This document shows positions 8,396 through 17,800 of a DNA stretch of 33,597 nt, piece after piece. The notes under the pieces were generated by a model, which saw only the letters and a list, made by a program, of their open reading frames with translations, had not been told where the DNA came from and did no database searches. This stretch comes from an uncultured Verrucomicrobiota bacterium (GTDB lineage: Bacteria; Verrucomicrobiota; Verrucomicrobiia; Opitutales; Seribacteraceae): contig CACHJU010000024.1 in assembly GCA_902580225.1 (NCBI GenBank), forward strand, positions 1-33,597, read 5' to 3'. Position 1 is the stretch's first letter. Each line of letters starts with the position of its first letter. Both the position numbers and the translations under genes were made by a program.

Positions 8396-9014
8396 CCTCT
8401 TCCTCCATTTCTTCTTCTAAATCTGGGGTGCGTCTCTTAATTTGATCTTTTACTTCAGAAAGTTTTTCAGGAGGTAATTTTGCCTTTATAATCCGTTCGA
8501 CCCGATACAAGCCATCATCTTTATCCCGAACTTTTTTTAAAATTCCCCACTCTTCAAATTTGGTTACCAATGCGGAAATTTGACGATTTATCTTTTTTTC
8601 ATCATGAAGTTCAGGATAATACGGTGACATTGTCTCTCTCAAATCCAAGGATGTACGATACAAATGATCTCCTTCCTCCTGATTCTGTTCAAACCTCATT
8701 AGTTCTTCTCTGAGCAAAACCATGAATATTGTTTGGTGATAGGATAACCTAGTGCGCCTGAGCACACGGGGCAAAGGAGTTTCCGAAACATCATCCCACG
8801 CTTCGGCTTCCTCATCCTCAATCTCTTCTCTCTGCCGGACAAAAGCATAACCTGCCGAGTCATCACGGGCAACCTCAAGGCCGATTTCAAAAAAGTGATT
8901 GCGAATTTTTTCCCACTCCGCTCCCAGTCGGCCCCAAAGATCTAAATCTTCTTGATAAATAGGTCCGTTCAAAAGACGAACAATAACATGTCGGTGAGTG
9001 ATGGCTGGATTCAT
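8388..9014 (-). CDS. jetB: JetB/MksE-like KITE subunit (DUF4194)
   Basis: A 208-residue protein rich in predicted helices and winged-helix-like segments (LRRTRLSYHQTIFMVLLREEL, then FEEWGILKKVRD, then GLYRVERIIK). This matches the DUF4194/MksE family in size, pattern and position. KITE subunits bridge the kleisin and the SMC heads. The start ATG overlaps the jetA stop in ATGA, and the end overlaps jetC by 8 bp, so the three are translationally coupled and probably made in fixed ratio. The C-terminus is a run of acidic residues (EEEMEEEDA). Assignment rests on context plus weak motif similarity, so it is slightly less certain than jetC. Confidence 0.87.
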   Translation of the reverse strand: MNPAITHRHVIVRLLNGPIYQEDLDLWGRLGAEWEKIRNHFFEIGLEVARDDSAGYAFVRQREEIEDEEAEAWDDVSETPLPRVLRRTRLSYHQTIFMVLLREELMRFEQNQEEGDHLYRTSLDLRETMSPYYPELHDEKKINRQISALVTKFEEWGILKKVRDKDDGLYRVERIIKAKLPPEKLSEVKDQIKRRTPDLEEEMEEEDA

Positions 9015-10465
9015 AATAAGTTGCGTTGAAAAACGAGTTGTTCCACTTCAACAAAACGAGGTTGAGCAGGTCGGTTTAAATCAATACTAATGATTTCATC
9101 GGAAAGAATCTCATGCCTGTTATTTTCGCCCGCAATCACGCGATAACAGACCACATCTACGATACCACGCTCAAGAGGAAATTTTTCAACCATATCAGTA
9201 AGGCTGATTTTTTCATTTTCCTCAAGAACCTCCTCCACTCGTTCCCTGAATTTGGCCAGATCCAGGGGTTCCCCTACTGAATGGAGAATTTCATTCATCC
9301 ATTCTGAATTATCTGGCTTTGCTTTTGTAATAGTGGAAAAGGGCTCCACCGCTTTAGGTTCCCAAAATTCGGCTTCCATAAGGGAGAAAAACTGAGGCCG
9401 TATATCAATTTCAAACTCCCACTCCGTCGGCGGTTGATCACGCAATTGAAATGCCTTCTGTCGAATCGAATTTAATGTATCCCTGATCTGCTTTCCCGAA
9501 CCCCCAGCATGATCACCCACAACCTGACGAAGCTTCCGACTGATCCTTCCATAAGCACCATGAGTTGCACCCGCTTCCCCAAACAGACGTTCGCCCAAGT
9601 TAGAAAACACCTTATTGGAATCTAAGCCACGTTTTCGAGCGATGTCGGATGTTTGCTCGGCCAAACCACGAAGTTTACGAGCTAACGCAGGATTGGTCAT
9701 CATAGAACGGAAACCAAAATAACTTTTCCCCTGATCACAGTTTCGTAATTCCTCGTCAGAATCCAATACATGTTCTACAATATCTCCTTTTGAAACTAAT
9801 CCCTGAGCGTAAAGTTTGGAAATCTGCCGGGCATGATCTTTAAAAAACTCTTCGATTGCCCGAAAATCCCCAAGAAAATGTTCGACCAAATCGGATAGGT
9901 CATAAACCTGATCCCTAATTAAATCCTCTCCAAAAATAGGAGCTTCCCCTGTTTCCTGAATACTACGAATCTCTTCTTCAATGTCTTCCCTTTTACGGAC
10001 AAGTTCCCTTATACGGGCTTCCGGGTCAGCATTTACTCCTTGGGAGAGATTCTGCATTTCAAGCATTATCCGGTTAAATCTAGACTCAGTAGTCGCATAG
10101 CCCCGATGCTTCATAGCCAATAAATCCTGAAGCCAACTTAAGACTTTCTCAGAATGACGGGTAAGACGAAAGACATATTCCTCACGTTCCTCATTGTAAG
10201 TTTTGGTCAGATACCTGTGCTCCTCATCACACCATTCATCTAAATATTCCTGAGGAAGGCGTTTGGGTGCGTCAAAATCCTCAAGTTCTCGCATCTGTTC
10301 AATATGCTCAGATAAAGTTGCAGTCAATTCTTCCTCGGATGCCTCAACCACTCCCCAATTTTTGAAGGTTTTAAAGAAGAAACCAGCAACGAATGAACCC
10401 AAACGGCCTCTCATCAGTCGCAAAGCGGGTGACTCCTCAAAAAGGTGTAAAAAATCTTCGTCCAT
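9011..10465 (-). CDS. jetA: JetA/MksF-like kleisin subunit (DUF3375)
   Basis: A 484-residue mostly helical, highly charged protein at the head of the SMC operon. Length, order and composition fit DUF3375 (JetA/MksF), the kleisin that closes the SMC ring. The N-terminus (ESPALRLMRGRLGSFVAGFF) matches the family's usual opening of helices around a conserved LRxR-type segment. A long middle region (about 140-215) is predicted coiled coil, and a winged-helix-like end (about 400-484) would bind the SMC head. The ATG at 10465 opens the operon. The 158-bp gap upstream separates it from the lipoprotein gene and should hold the promoter, but I see no convincing -35/-10 pair. Confidence 0.88.
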   Translation of the reverse strand: MDEDFLHLFEESPALRLMRGRLGSFVAGFFFKTFKNWGVVEASEEELTATLSEHIEQMRELEDFDAPKRLPQEYLDEWCDEEHRYLTKTYNEEREEYVFRLTRHSEKVLSWLQDLLAMKHRGYATTESRFNRIMLEMQNLSQGVNADPEARIRELVRKREDIEEEIRSIQETGEAPIFGEDLIRDQVYDLSDLVEHFLGDFRAIEEFFKDHARQISKLYAQGLVSKGDIVEHVLDSDEELRNCDQGKSYFGFRSMMTNPALARKLRGLAEQTSDIARKRGLDSNKVFSNLGERLFGEAGATHGAYGRISRKLRQVVGDHAGGSGKQIRDTLNSIRQKAFQLRDQPPTEWEFEIDIRPQFFSLMEAEFWEPKAVEPFSTITKAKPDNSEWMNEILHSVGEPLDLAKFRERVEEVLEENEKISLTDMVEKFPLERGIVDVVCYRVIAGENNRHEILSDEIISIDLNRPAQPRFVEVEQLVFQRNLL

Positions 10466-10549
10466 GCTTAAGTATAAATCACGATATAATAATCTAAATT
10501 GAACGCCCTGTTCCTTAAGTCAAAGAGAAGTTATTACCAATCAAAATTA

Positions 10550-10569
10550 CTTGTGAAAAACCTCACAAG
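10550..10569 (-). terminator. Candidate hairpin between lipoprotein gene and jet operon
   Basis: A perfect 7-bp stem (CTTGTGA / TCACAAG) with a 6-base loop lies 55 bases past the lipoprotein stop. On the minus strand it is followed by TAATTTTG, a poor U-tract. It may terminate the lipoprotein transcript before the jet operon; an operator is an alternative reading. Confidence 0.35.
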
Positions 10570-10623
10570 CCGATCCATCCAAAATGGTTTCAAAGAATTA
10601 AAAAAGATTCATTTACATGGAAA

Positions 10624-11568
10624 CTAGTCCCTGAGATTTAACCTTCTTATTTCCTTCCCACCCCCTACATAGAGTGATCCATTCCAATAGGATAAACTTT
10701 CCGCCACTCCGCCTGCATCATATCTTGCCAGTTCAAGCCCTAAGGCTAAATCAAAGGCTCTTATTTCATTTAAATTACCCAGAGCCAAAAAGAGACGGCC
10801 TCTCTCGTCAAACGCGACTCCCCGCGGTTCCACACCGGAAGGGGAAAAATCAACCAAAGTCCATGAATCAACTAAAATAAGATCTTCGGGAATATCGTAA
10901 ACCACCACCCGGGAGGCATCCGGTTCAGCGGCTACCAGTTGCTTTCCATCTGGACTCATTGCCAAGCCCTCCACCCGAACCAAGTCATCATTTAGGATTC
11001 CCACATAACCGATATCCGGTCGTATTCGGTAAATCGTACCGGTATGCGGAGAACTGACAAAAAGATCTCCGTTGGGTGCAATTGCCAAATCTTTAACGGA
11101 CCCAAATCGGTATCCGTCATATGAATCAGCAAGCACTTCTAATTTATGAGCAGTGGGAGAAATACGTAATAATTTACCGGTTCCCGCATCGGCGACTAAA
11201 AGTCTGCCCTCGTCATCCACTATTAATCCTTCTGCCCGAACGGTGAATTCTCCAACCGGGGAAACCCAATCCGCCAGATCAATAAATACTTCAGGGGCCT
11301 GCTGAAGCCCAACTTTGTATTTCCCAATTCTTCCTTCCTTTTCATAATTGGAGAAAAAAAGATCTGATTCAGCCGAAAATGCCAGACCACTACTATGCTC
11401 AAGAGGGGAAATTACCGTTTCGGGACGGACCTCGTCAGCTGAAGGTAAAATTTCTTCATTTTTAGGAGATGCAGGCTTGATTGGCTTTTGAGGCATGCGA
11501 ACACAACCACTCCATCCTAGCAATAGGAGCAAGATAATCGTGACAAACCAATCTAATCTGTGTTTCAA
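10624..11568 (-). CDS. SMP-30/NHL-like beta-propeller lipoprotein
   Basis: A 314-residue exported protein. The N-terminus has a basic start, a hydrophobic run (VTIILLLLLGW) and a lipobox-like SGC, so C22 is probably lipidated; Trp at the -3 position is unusual. From about residue 55 it has repeated blades of the SMP-30/gluconolactonase or NHL propeller type: EGLIVDDEGRLLVADAGTGK, LAIAPNGDLFVSSPHTG, LAMSPDGKQLVAAEPDAS and VAFDERGRLFLALGN. Such domains bind ligands or hydrolyse lactones, but the metal-binding residues of true gluconolactonases cannot be confirmed here, so no reaction is assigned. It is divergent from the Sir2 gene, 89 bp apart, and transcribed towards the jet operon. Confidence 0.75.
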   Translation of the reverse strand: MKHRLDWFVTIILLLLLGWSGCVRMPQKPIKPASPKNEEILPSADEVRPETVISPLEHSSGLAFSAESDLFFSNYEKEGRIGKYKVGLQQAPEVFIDLADWVSPVGEFTVRAEGLIVDDEGRLLVADAGTGKLLRISPTAHKLEVLADSYDGYRFGSVKDLAIAPNGDLFVSSPHTGTIYRIRPDIGYVGILNDDLVRVEGLAMSPDGKQLVAAEPDASRVVVYDIPEDLILVDSWTLVDFSPSGVEPRGVAFDERGRLFLALGNLNEIRAFDLALGLELARYDAGGVAESLSYWNGSLYVGGGKEIRRLNLRD

Positions 11569-11657
11569 GTTAGTTTCAAAAGCTAAAGGTTACATAAACA
11601 AAGTTACCTAGTGCTCTTCAAAGAAAAAAACATCTATTATATATTTTAAAAATACAA

Positions 11658-12497
11658 GTGAATCAGAATATCTTAAACAATGCTCGAGAAGCATACCAGA
11701 ATGCGGAAGCCATTTTAGTGGGTGCCGGTGCTGGAATGGGGGTTGACTCCGGTCTTCCAGACTTTCGCGGAAAAGATGGATTTTGGAAAGCCTATCCCCC
11801 CCTAGCAAAACTAGGTATTCAATTCGAAGAAATGGCAAACCCACAATGGTTTATTACTAATCCTCAATTAGCATGGGGGTTTTATGGACATCGACTTAAC
11901 CTTTATCGTAAAACCATACCACACCTCGGATTTGAACTGCTACACAAAAAACACCTGAAACAAAAAACTCACACTTTTATTTTCACATCCAATGTAGATG
12001 GTCACTTTCAAAAATCTGGCTTCAAGGAAAAGCAGATCATTGAGTGTCATGGCTCACTGCTTCATCTTCAATGCACTCAATTATGCGGATATCCAATTTG
12101 GCCGGTTGATTCAAAAATTGAACCTCAAATCGATTCTCACACCTTATATGCTCAGGAACCACTGCCCGCCTGCCCCGAATGCGGTTCGATTGCCCGGCCC
12201 AACATTCTTATGTTTTCTGACTGGGCATGGGAAAATAAGCGTTGTGAAATCCAAAAACTAAATTTACAGAACTGGCTTAATCAAATTAAAGATAAGAATT
12301 TACTTGTTTTAGAAATCGGTGCAGGCACTAATATTCCCACTGTTCGATCTACCTGTGAGCAAATTTTTCACTCTCTTGGTGATTCATTTATTAGAATAAA
12401 TCTTAGAGAATCAGAATGCGGTATCAACGGAGCGATATCGCTTCCAATGAAAGCCAAGGAAGCTTTGTCCAAGTTGATGGAAGGTAAAGGAAGGTAA
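11658..12497 (+). CDS. Sir2-family NAD-dependent protein deacylase (sirtuin)
   Basis: A 279-residue sirtuin. The NAD-binding motif is at 22-37 (GAGAGMGVDSGLPDFR), the ribose-binding TSNVDGHF at about 110-117 and the catalytic H131 in ECHGSL. A zinc module uses C139 and C143 plus C172 and C175 (CPECGSIARPNILMFSD). LEIGAGTN near 210 is the second Rossmann motif. Sirtuins remove acyl groups from lysine using NAD. The motif GAGAGM..DSG differs from the usual GAGIS..SGIPDFR and TQNVDGLH, placing it in a divergent bacterial branch, possibly with a different acyl preference or ADP-ribosyl activity. The start is GTG at 11658, preceded by an AT-rich stretch (TATTATATATTTT) that could hold a -10 box. 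Confidence 0.88.
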   Translation: MNQNILNNAREAYQNAEAILVGAGAGMGVDSGLPDFRGKDGFWKAYPPLAKLGIQFEEMANPQWFITNPQLAWGFYGHRLNLYRKTIPHLGFELLHKKHLKQKTHTFIFTSNVDGHFQKSGFKEKQIIECHGSLLHLQCTQLCGYPIWPVDSKIEPQIDSHTLYAQEPLPACPECGSIARPNILMFSDWAWENKRCEIQKLNLQNWLNQIKDKNLLVLEIGAGTNIPTVRSTCEQIFHSLGDSFIRINLRESECGINGAISLPMKAKEALSKLMEGKGR

Positions 12498-12589
12498 TTT
12501 TTCGATTTATGGAAAATTAATTAATGAAAGATTATACCAAAATCTGACCGACCCCTTTAATCCATACATTGAACAAAAGATTAAGATTA

Positions 12590-14470
12590 TCATTTACTTC
12601 TAGCATCCAGCTCTTCCCATCGAGAATAACTAATTGCGATTTCTTCTTCAAGTTGCTCCAACTTATCCTGATCACCTCGAGGGTCACTTTCTGGGTTTCG
12701 ATAATAATCTGGATTTTGCATCGCTGAAGTTATCTCATCTCGATCCGCTTCCATTTTTTCTATTTTCTCAGGCAGTTCAATAAGAACTTCTTTTTCTTTG
12801 TTCGAAAGTTTTTTGGATTTGTTTTTGCCGGTAACTACTTTGGGTTTCTTAGAACTTCCCATACTTTTAGCGTATTCCCGATCAGACAACCATTGATCAC
12901 AACCGCCCGCATATTCGGTTATCCCACCTATACCATCCAATGCAAAGGTTCCAGTAACCACATTATTTAGAAAAGCTCGGTCGTGACTGACTAAAAGTAA
13001 AGTACCGTCAAATTGAAGCAGTCTTTCTTCCAGTAGTTCAATAGTCTCAATATCCAAGTCATTGGTGGGTTCATCCATAACCAAAAGGTTCGCAGGTTGA
13101 AGAAAAAGCTTTGCCAAGAGCAGACGTGCACGCTCCCCTCCAGACAACATTTTCGCGGGTGCACGAGCCGTTTCAGGTAAAAAAAGAAAGTCTTTAAGAT
13201 AGGATAATATGTGCTTTGAATGTCCGTTAATGGTTACCGTATCTCCATTGGGAGCAACATTTTCAGCGACCGAAAGGTTTTCATTCACAATTTCCTTATG
13301 CTGGTCAAAATAAGCGACTTCCAACTTGGTTCCATGTTCAATCGTGCCACGGGTTGGTTCAAGTTTCTTTAACATTAACTTGAGGAGAGTGGATTTACCC
13401 GAACCATTTAACCCAACCACTCCGAGCTTATCCCCTCGCCAGATAGTGGTGGAAAAATGATTTACAATCCTTTTTGTATCCCATCCAAAATCGACACCCT
13501 TTATAGTAATGACTTTCCGCCCTGAACTCTCCCCCTGATTGACGGACAGATTACTTTTTCCCTGTAGTTCTCTTCGGTTTGACCGTTCCTCGCGAAGTTT
13601 AAATAATGCCCGTACCCGGCCTTCGTTCCGGGTACGGCGGGCCTGAATTCCCTTTCGAATCCAAACCTCCTCTTCCGCGAGTTTCTTGTCAAACACTGCA
13701 ATATGTTTTTCTTCAGCCGATAAAATTTCCGCCTTTCGTTCCAGGAATTTATCATATCCACAATTCCACGAAGAAAGATTTCCTCGATCCAGTTCTAAAA
13801 TACGAGTGGAGACCGAACGAATAAAGGATCGGTCATGGGAAACAAAAAGAGAGGAAAATTCTGATTTTAGTAGAAATTTCTCCAACCAATGAATTCCTTC
13901 AAAATCAAGATGATTGGTGGGTTCGTCCAGAATAAGAAGGTGGGGCTCGCCCACCAGAGCTCTGGCAATTAATGCCCTGCTCTTATTACCCCCCGAAAGG
14001 GTTTCAAAAAGTTCATCCTGTATCAGACCGACACGGTCAATAATGGAAGCCACTTGATGATCTAAGCTCCATCCATCGGTTTCATCCAGTTCACTCTGCA
14101 ATCGATCGAGTTCGTCCGCTAGATTGGAATCTTCGGGATTTTCTGCCAACTGGAGAGATACCTGATTATAGGCCCGTAAAATGTCAGTCTTCTGCCCCAG
14201 ACCGTTCGCTACCACATCAAACACACTTCCCTTCAAACCGCTCGGAATTTCCTGATCCAGCTTGGCGACCCGGAAATCGGGCAGGCGTTCACTTTCTCCT
14301 TTGTCAGGTTCAACTTGACCCGATAGAATGCGTAGCAAGGTTGATTTTCCCTCTCCGTTGCGACCAAGCAGACAGATTCTCTCCTTCTTTTCTATACTGA
14401 CCCCTACATCGTCCAAAAGGAGGGGTCCTCCAAAAGAGACCGATAAATTACGATAACTGAGTATTGCCAA
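12590..14470 (-). CDS. uup: ABC-F family ATPase Uup
   Basis: A 626-residue soluble protein with two ABC cassettes and no membrane segments. Cassette 1 has Walker A at 36-43 (GRNGEGKS), signature LSGGNK at 158 and Walker [10 protein letters not shown] at 181. Cassette 2 has Walker A at 353-360 (GLNGSGKS), signature LSGGERARL and Walker [10 protein letters not shown]. The linker reads [20 protein letters not shown], a hallmark of Uup, and the last 90 residues form the charged Uup coiled-coil domain. Uup acts on ribosomes and on branched DNA such as Holliday junctions, and affects precise transposon excision. The start is TTG at 14470, which aligns with the Uup N-terminus; I see no strong ribosome binding site. 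Confidence 0.93.
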   Translation of the reverse strand: MAILSYRNLSVSFGGPLLLDDVGVSIEKKERICLLGRNGEGKSTLLRILSGQVEPDKGESERLPDFRVAKLDQEIPSGLKGSVFDVVANGLGQKTDILRAYNQVSLQLAENPEDSNLADELDRLQSELDETDGWSLDHQVASIIDRVGLIQDELFETLSGGNKSRALIARALVGEPHLLILDEPTNHLDFEGIHWLEKFLLKSEFSSLFVSHDRSFIRSVSTRILELDRGNLSSWNCGYDKFLERKAEILSAEEKHIAVFDKKLAEEEVWIRKGIQARRTRNEGRVRALFKLREERSNRRELQGKSNLSVNQGESSGRKVITIKGVDFGWDTKRIVNHFSTTIWRGDKLGVVGLNGSGKSTLLKLMLKKLEPTRGTIEHGTKLEVAYFDQHKEIVNENLSVAENVAPNGDTVTINGHSKHILSYLKDFLFLPETARAPAKMLSGGERARLLLAKLFLQPANLLVMDEPTNDLDIETIELLEERLLQFDGTLLLVSHDRAFLNNVVTGTFALDGIGGITEYAGGCDQWLSDREYAKSMGSSKKPKVVTGKNKSKKLSNKEKEVLIELPEKIEKMEADRDEITSAMQNPDYYRNPESDPRGDQDKLEQLEEEIAISYSRWEELDARSK

Positions 14471-14540
14471 GAGAAATAAATATCAGAGGATAATAAAAGA
14501 TTGAAAATATTGAAAACGATACTGATTACACTTTAAAAGC

Positions 14541-15998
14541 TCATTCATTCGAGGAATTTTGATCAGAATCAAAATAACCGGGCTCATGATAAGGCTTCGG
14601 CTTTCCAAAACCCGGATCCTTGTAACCCAGACTTGAATTCCATCCCCATTGCTGGGGCATGAGTCCGGTCTCCCACACCTCGTATTTCTCAATTAATTCT
14701 GCCACCCGAATCGGACGGTCCGCGAACACATCATTGGATTCGGACCGATCCCGGGATAATTCAAAGGCTTTGTAAGTCTTACCGTTATCCTGAGTCATAA
14801 CTTTGAAATACTGATCCCTAATCGCCTTGCGAGAACCCCACCTCCAGTACAGAGTTTCATGAGGAAATTCTTTGTTGGGCCATTTTAGAAAAGGAAGCAG
14901 GTTGACCCCGTCTAACTTCCACTCCGGTTCAATCGCACCACCAGCAGCGGTAAGTACAGTGGGGAAAATATCCAACGATATCACCGGTTTCCAGTATACC
15001 TTCTTGGTTTGGAAACGGGCGGGCCATTTGAAACAGAATGGAACCCGGAGTCCGCCCTCCCAGAATGTTCCCTTTTTTCCGCGAAGCGGAGTATTTGGTG
15101 AAGACTCATGCCCTCCGTTATCACTGAGGAAAATGACCATCGTGTTCTCCTCCAGTCCCAGTTGCTCTAGAGTATCAAGTACTTTTCCAATATTCTGATC
15201 CATGGATTCAATCATCGCTTTCACTAGCCTGCGTTGGTGGACTGTTTCGGAATCATGCCGGTCATACAATTCTTTCGGTGCCTGAAAAGGTCCGTGCACC
15301 GCGTTGAATGGAATATAGCATAAAAAAGGGTGATCCTGATTCCGTTCGATGAAGGAAATCGCCTGGTCACCTAGCTGGTCGGTTAGATATTTATCAGAAT
15401 CCCGCGAGATCACTCCCCTTTCAATAAATTCATTGTGACGCAATCCCCGGGATGAATAACTTTTACTGACTATTTTCTTGCCATGGAAAATGGGGTTATG
15501 GTCCCCATTTAATCCGGGAAGGTAATTCGATGCCCCGTTATTAAAACCAAAGAATTCATCCCATCGGTTAAAGGGCATCATCTCTTCATCCCTTCCGCCA
15601 TGCATCTTGCCAAAAACCCCGCATTTATAACCCAGTGGCTTTAGCACTTCAGGCAGGATGGGCACATCCAGTGGGACACCCGGCTTGACCTCTTCAGACA
15701 CACGGTATGGCCCAACATTATCCCAAAACCCGAAAGTCTGCTGATACCGACCGGTGAGCAGACCCGCTCGGGAAGGGGCACAGACCGGGCAACTAACATA
15801 ACCGTCGGTAAAAATAACTCCCTCCTTGGCAATGGAATCTATATTAGGAGTGGGGACGTCACCGCCCTGGTAGCCCACATCCCCGTACCCCAGATCATCG
15901 GCAAGAAAAAGAACAAAGTTTGTCTTCCCATTCAGAAAGCCAAGATTCAAGGCAATCAGCCATGCCCATAAAAGAGATTTCATTCTATCCAATTTCAT
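14541..15998 (-). CDS. Sulfatase A (S1 family, CAPSR active site)
   Basis: A 485-residue exported type I sulfatase that hydrolyses sulfate esters using a formylglycine made from Cys. The catalytic motif is C73-A-P-S-R77 followed by AGLLTGR. Metal ligands include D34-D35 (FLADDLGYGD) and SDNGGHES near 280. A signal peptide is visible (SLLWAWLIALNLGFLNG). I chose the ATG at 15998 because GAGG sits 7 bases upstream; an in-frame ATG at 16034 also exists but would overlap polX by 50 bp. With the chosen start the overlap is 14 bp, so it is probably coupled to polX. The overall pattern resembles arylsulfatase A/N-acetylgalactosamine-6-sulfatase-like S1 enzymes; the subfamily and natural glycan cannot be fixed by eye. 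Confidence 0.9.
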   Translation of the reverse strand: MKLDRMKSLLWAWLIALNLGFLNGKTNFVLFLADDLGYGDVGYQGGDVPTPNIDSIAKEGVIFTDGYVSCPVCAPSRAGLLTGRYQQTFGFWDNVGPYRVSEEVKPGVPLDVPILPEVLKPLGYKCGVFGKMHGGRDEEMMPFNRWDEFFGFNNGASNYLPGLNGDHNPIFHGKKIVSKSYSSRGLRHNEFIERGVISRDSDKYLTDQLGDQAISFIERNQDHPFLCYIPFNAVHGPFQAPKELYDRHDSETVHQRRLVKAMIESMDQNIGKVLDTLEQLGLEENTMVIFLSDNGGHESSPNTPLRGKKGTFWEGGLRVPFCFKWPARFQTKKVYWKPVISLDIFPTVLTAAGGAIEPEWKLDGVNLLPFLKWPNKEFPHETLYWRWGSRKAIRDQYFKVMTQDNGKTYKAFELSRDRSESNDVFADRPIRVAELIEKYEVWETGLMPQQWGWNSSLGYKDPGFGKPKPYHEPGYFDSDQNSSNE

Positions 15999-17742
15999 TG
16001 CGTTTCCTCTTTCCGAGAAATTCTTTAACTTCATTCAATGATCGGGTGTTTAGAACATTTGCCGGAGTTAACCACCCCTTGCGGGCGGCATGAACGCCCG
16101 CCAATTGAAAGTCGAAGTGCGAAAGGGTATGAGCATCCGGATTAATGGCACAGAGCAGTCCCTTTTCAACCGCCTTCCGCCAGTGTCTCCAGTCCATATC
16201 CAAACGCATCGGGTTAGCATTAAGCTCAATCACAGTTTCATGAGCGATGGCGGCGTCGATGATTTTTTGAATATTCACCCTACTTGCCTCCCTTTTCAAT
16301 AAAAGCCGCCCACTGACATGACCGAGCATGGTGACCATCGGATGTTCAATCGCCTTGATTATCCGTGTAGTCATCGTCTCCTCATCCTGTGTCAGTCCGT
16401 TGTGAACCGAAGCTACCACATAGTCGAGTTTCTCCATGACCGCATCCTCAAAATCAAGTTTCCCGCCGGACAAAATATCCACTTCTGAACCCGCAAATAA
16501 ATGACAACGAAAACGACCGCTCTCATTCAGTTCACGAATAGCATCCAACTGAGCAAGTAACCTTTCCTCATCCAGACCATTTGCCTGAAAACTGGATTTG
16601 GAATGATCGGAAATACCCAGATAGTCCCACCCACGGGAATCCGCTTCGGCAGTCATCTCCTCCAGGGTATTGCGTCCGTCCGAGGCCGTGGTGTGGTTAT
16701 GAAAACAACCTCGCAAATCCTCTAGTTCCAACAATTCAGGGAGGGCGTTGCTTTCCGCCGCTTCCACTTCACCCAATCCTTCTCGGAGTGCGGGTGGAAT
16801 ATACTGCAACCCCAGAGCCTTAAAAATATCCTCTTCCGAATGTGCCTCCACCGTACCCGCCTTACGCGATGAATCCTTTTCATCTTCTGGCCGAAGCCCC
16901 CATTCACTCAGACTCAGTCCAAGGGAGAGTGCTTTTTGCCGCATCCGTACATTATGATCCTTTGAACCGGTAAAATGATGCAGGGCAAAAAAGAACTGCT
17001 CTGCCGGTACCACCCGGAGATCCGCCTGCATCCCGTCATCAAAACGTACACTCGACTTGGTGTCCCCATGGGCGGTGATCTCGGTGATTCCTTCCATCTG
17101 GGTAAACCAATTCATAATAGGCTCAGGGTCCGATGAAGCGACCAGGAAGTCCAGATCTCCGACTGTCTCCATCCCCCGGCGAAAACTACCCGCCGCTTCC
17201 GCCCGTTCGACTTCCGGGATGGAGCGTAAGCCAGGTAAGATCTCATCCGCCACTTTCCTCGCCTTCCACCAAAGATGACGAGCCGCATAAGCTTCGCGGT
17301 TTTTAATTCCAGAAAGAATTTTATCCTGAGTCTTTTTTCCAAATCCCTTCAATTCGGCCACTTTCCCCTCGTCACATGCCCGGGTTAAGGAATCAATCGA
17401 ATCAACTCCAAGTTTTTCATGAAGGACATTGATTTTCTTACCCCCCAGTCCGGGCACCTCCAGAAGATCAAGAAGTCCGTCCGGTACTGATGCTTTTAAG
17501 TTGTTCAAAAATTCAAGTTCACCGGTTGTAAAAAGTGTCTCAATTTTTTCGGTAAGTGCTTTGCCAATTCCTGGAACTTCTCCCAAACGGCCTTCCTCCA
17601 CGACCACCCCGAGATCCTCTTCCAAAGTCTGCAATGCACGCGAACCGGAAAAATAAGCCCGGACCTTAAAAGGATTTTCTCCCTTAATCTCTAACATCGT
17701 TCCAATCAGGTCGAGAATAGCTATAATGTCATTCTTATCCAT
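15985..17742 (-). CDS. polX: Bacterial DNA polymerase X with C-terminal PHP domain
   Basis: A 585-residue family X polymerase of the bacterial PolX type. The N-terminal helix-hairpin-helix domain has PGIGK at 57-61, PGLGGKK near 97 and KGFGKKT near 132. The nucleotidyltransferase core has GSFRRG at 185, catalytic D196 and D198 in VGDLDFL, and D241 in MQADLRV. The C-terminal PHP domain has H348/H350 in FHNHTTASDG, D379-H380 in ISDHSKS, and a terminal NPDAH. PolX fills gaps in base excision repair and its PHP domain gives 3'-5' exonuclease activity. It sits between two sulfatase genes on the same strand, 58 bp after sulfatase B and overlapping sulfatase A by 14 bp. All key residues look intact. 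Confidence 0.93.
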   Translation of the reverse strand: MDKNDIIAILDLIGTMLEIKGENPFKVRAYFSGSRALQTLEEDLGVVVEEGRLGEVPGIGKALTEKIETLFTTGELEFLNNLKASVPDGLLDLLEVPGLGGKKINVLHEKLGVDSIDSLTRACDEGKVAELKGFGKKTQDKILSGIKNREAYAARHLWWKARKVADEILPGLRSIPEVERAEAAGSFRRGMETVGDLDFLVASSDPEPIMNWFTQMEGITEITAHGDTKSSVRFDDGMQADLRVVPAEQFFFALHHFTGSKDHNVRMRQKALSLGLSLSEWGLRPEDEKDSSRKAGTVEAHSEEDIFKALGLQYIPPALREGLGEVEAAESNALPELLELEDLRGCFHNHTTASDGRNTLEEMTAEADSRGWDYLGISDHSKSSFQANGLDEERLLAQLDAIRELNESGRFRCHLFAGSEVDILSGGKLDFEDAVMEKLDYVVASVHNGLTQDEETMTTRIIKAIEHPMVTMLGHVSGRLLLKREASRVNIQKIIDAAIAHETVIELNANPMRLDMDWRHWRKAVEKGLLCAINPDAHTLSHFDFQLAGVHAARKGWLTPANVLNTRSLNEVKEFLGKRKRNEIG

Positions 17743-17800
17743 TGTTATCCACCATGATAGATTTATTTATTAAAATCGAAGCAAAAAAATAATCAATTGA

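Noticed and set aside
10494-10523. TTGACT followed by AATTTA as a promoter for the jet operon
   Set aside because: The -35 is good, but no -10 hexamer with acceptable spacing matches TATAAT at more than two or three positions.
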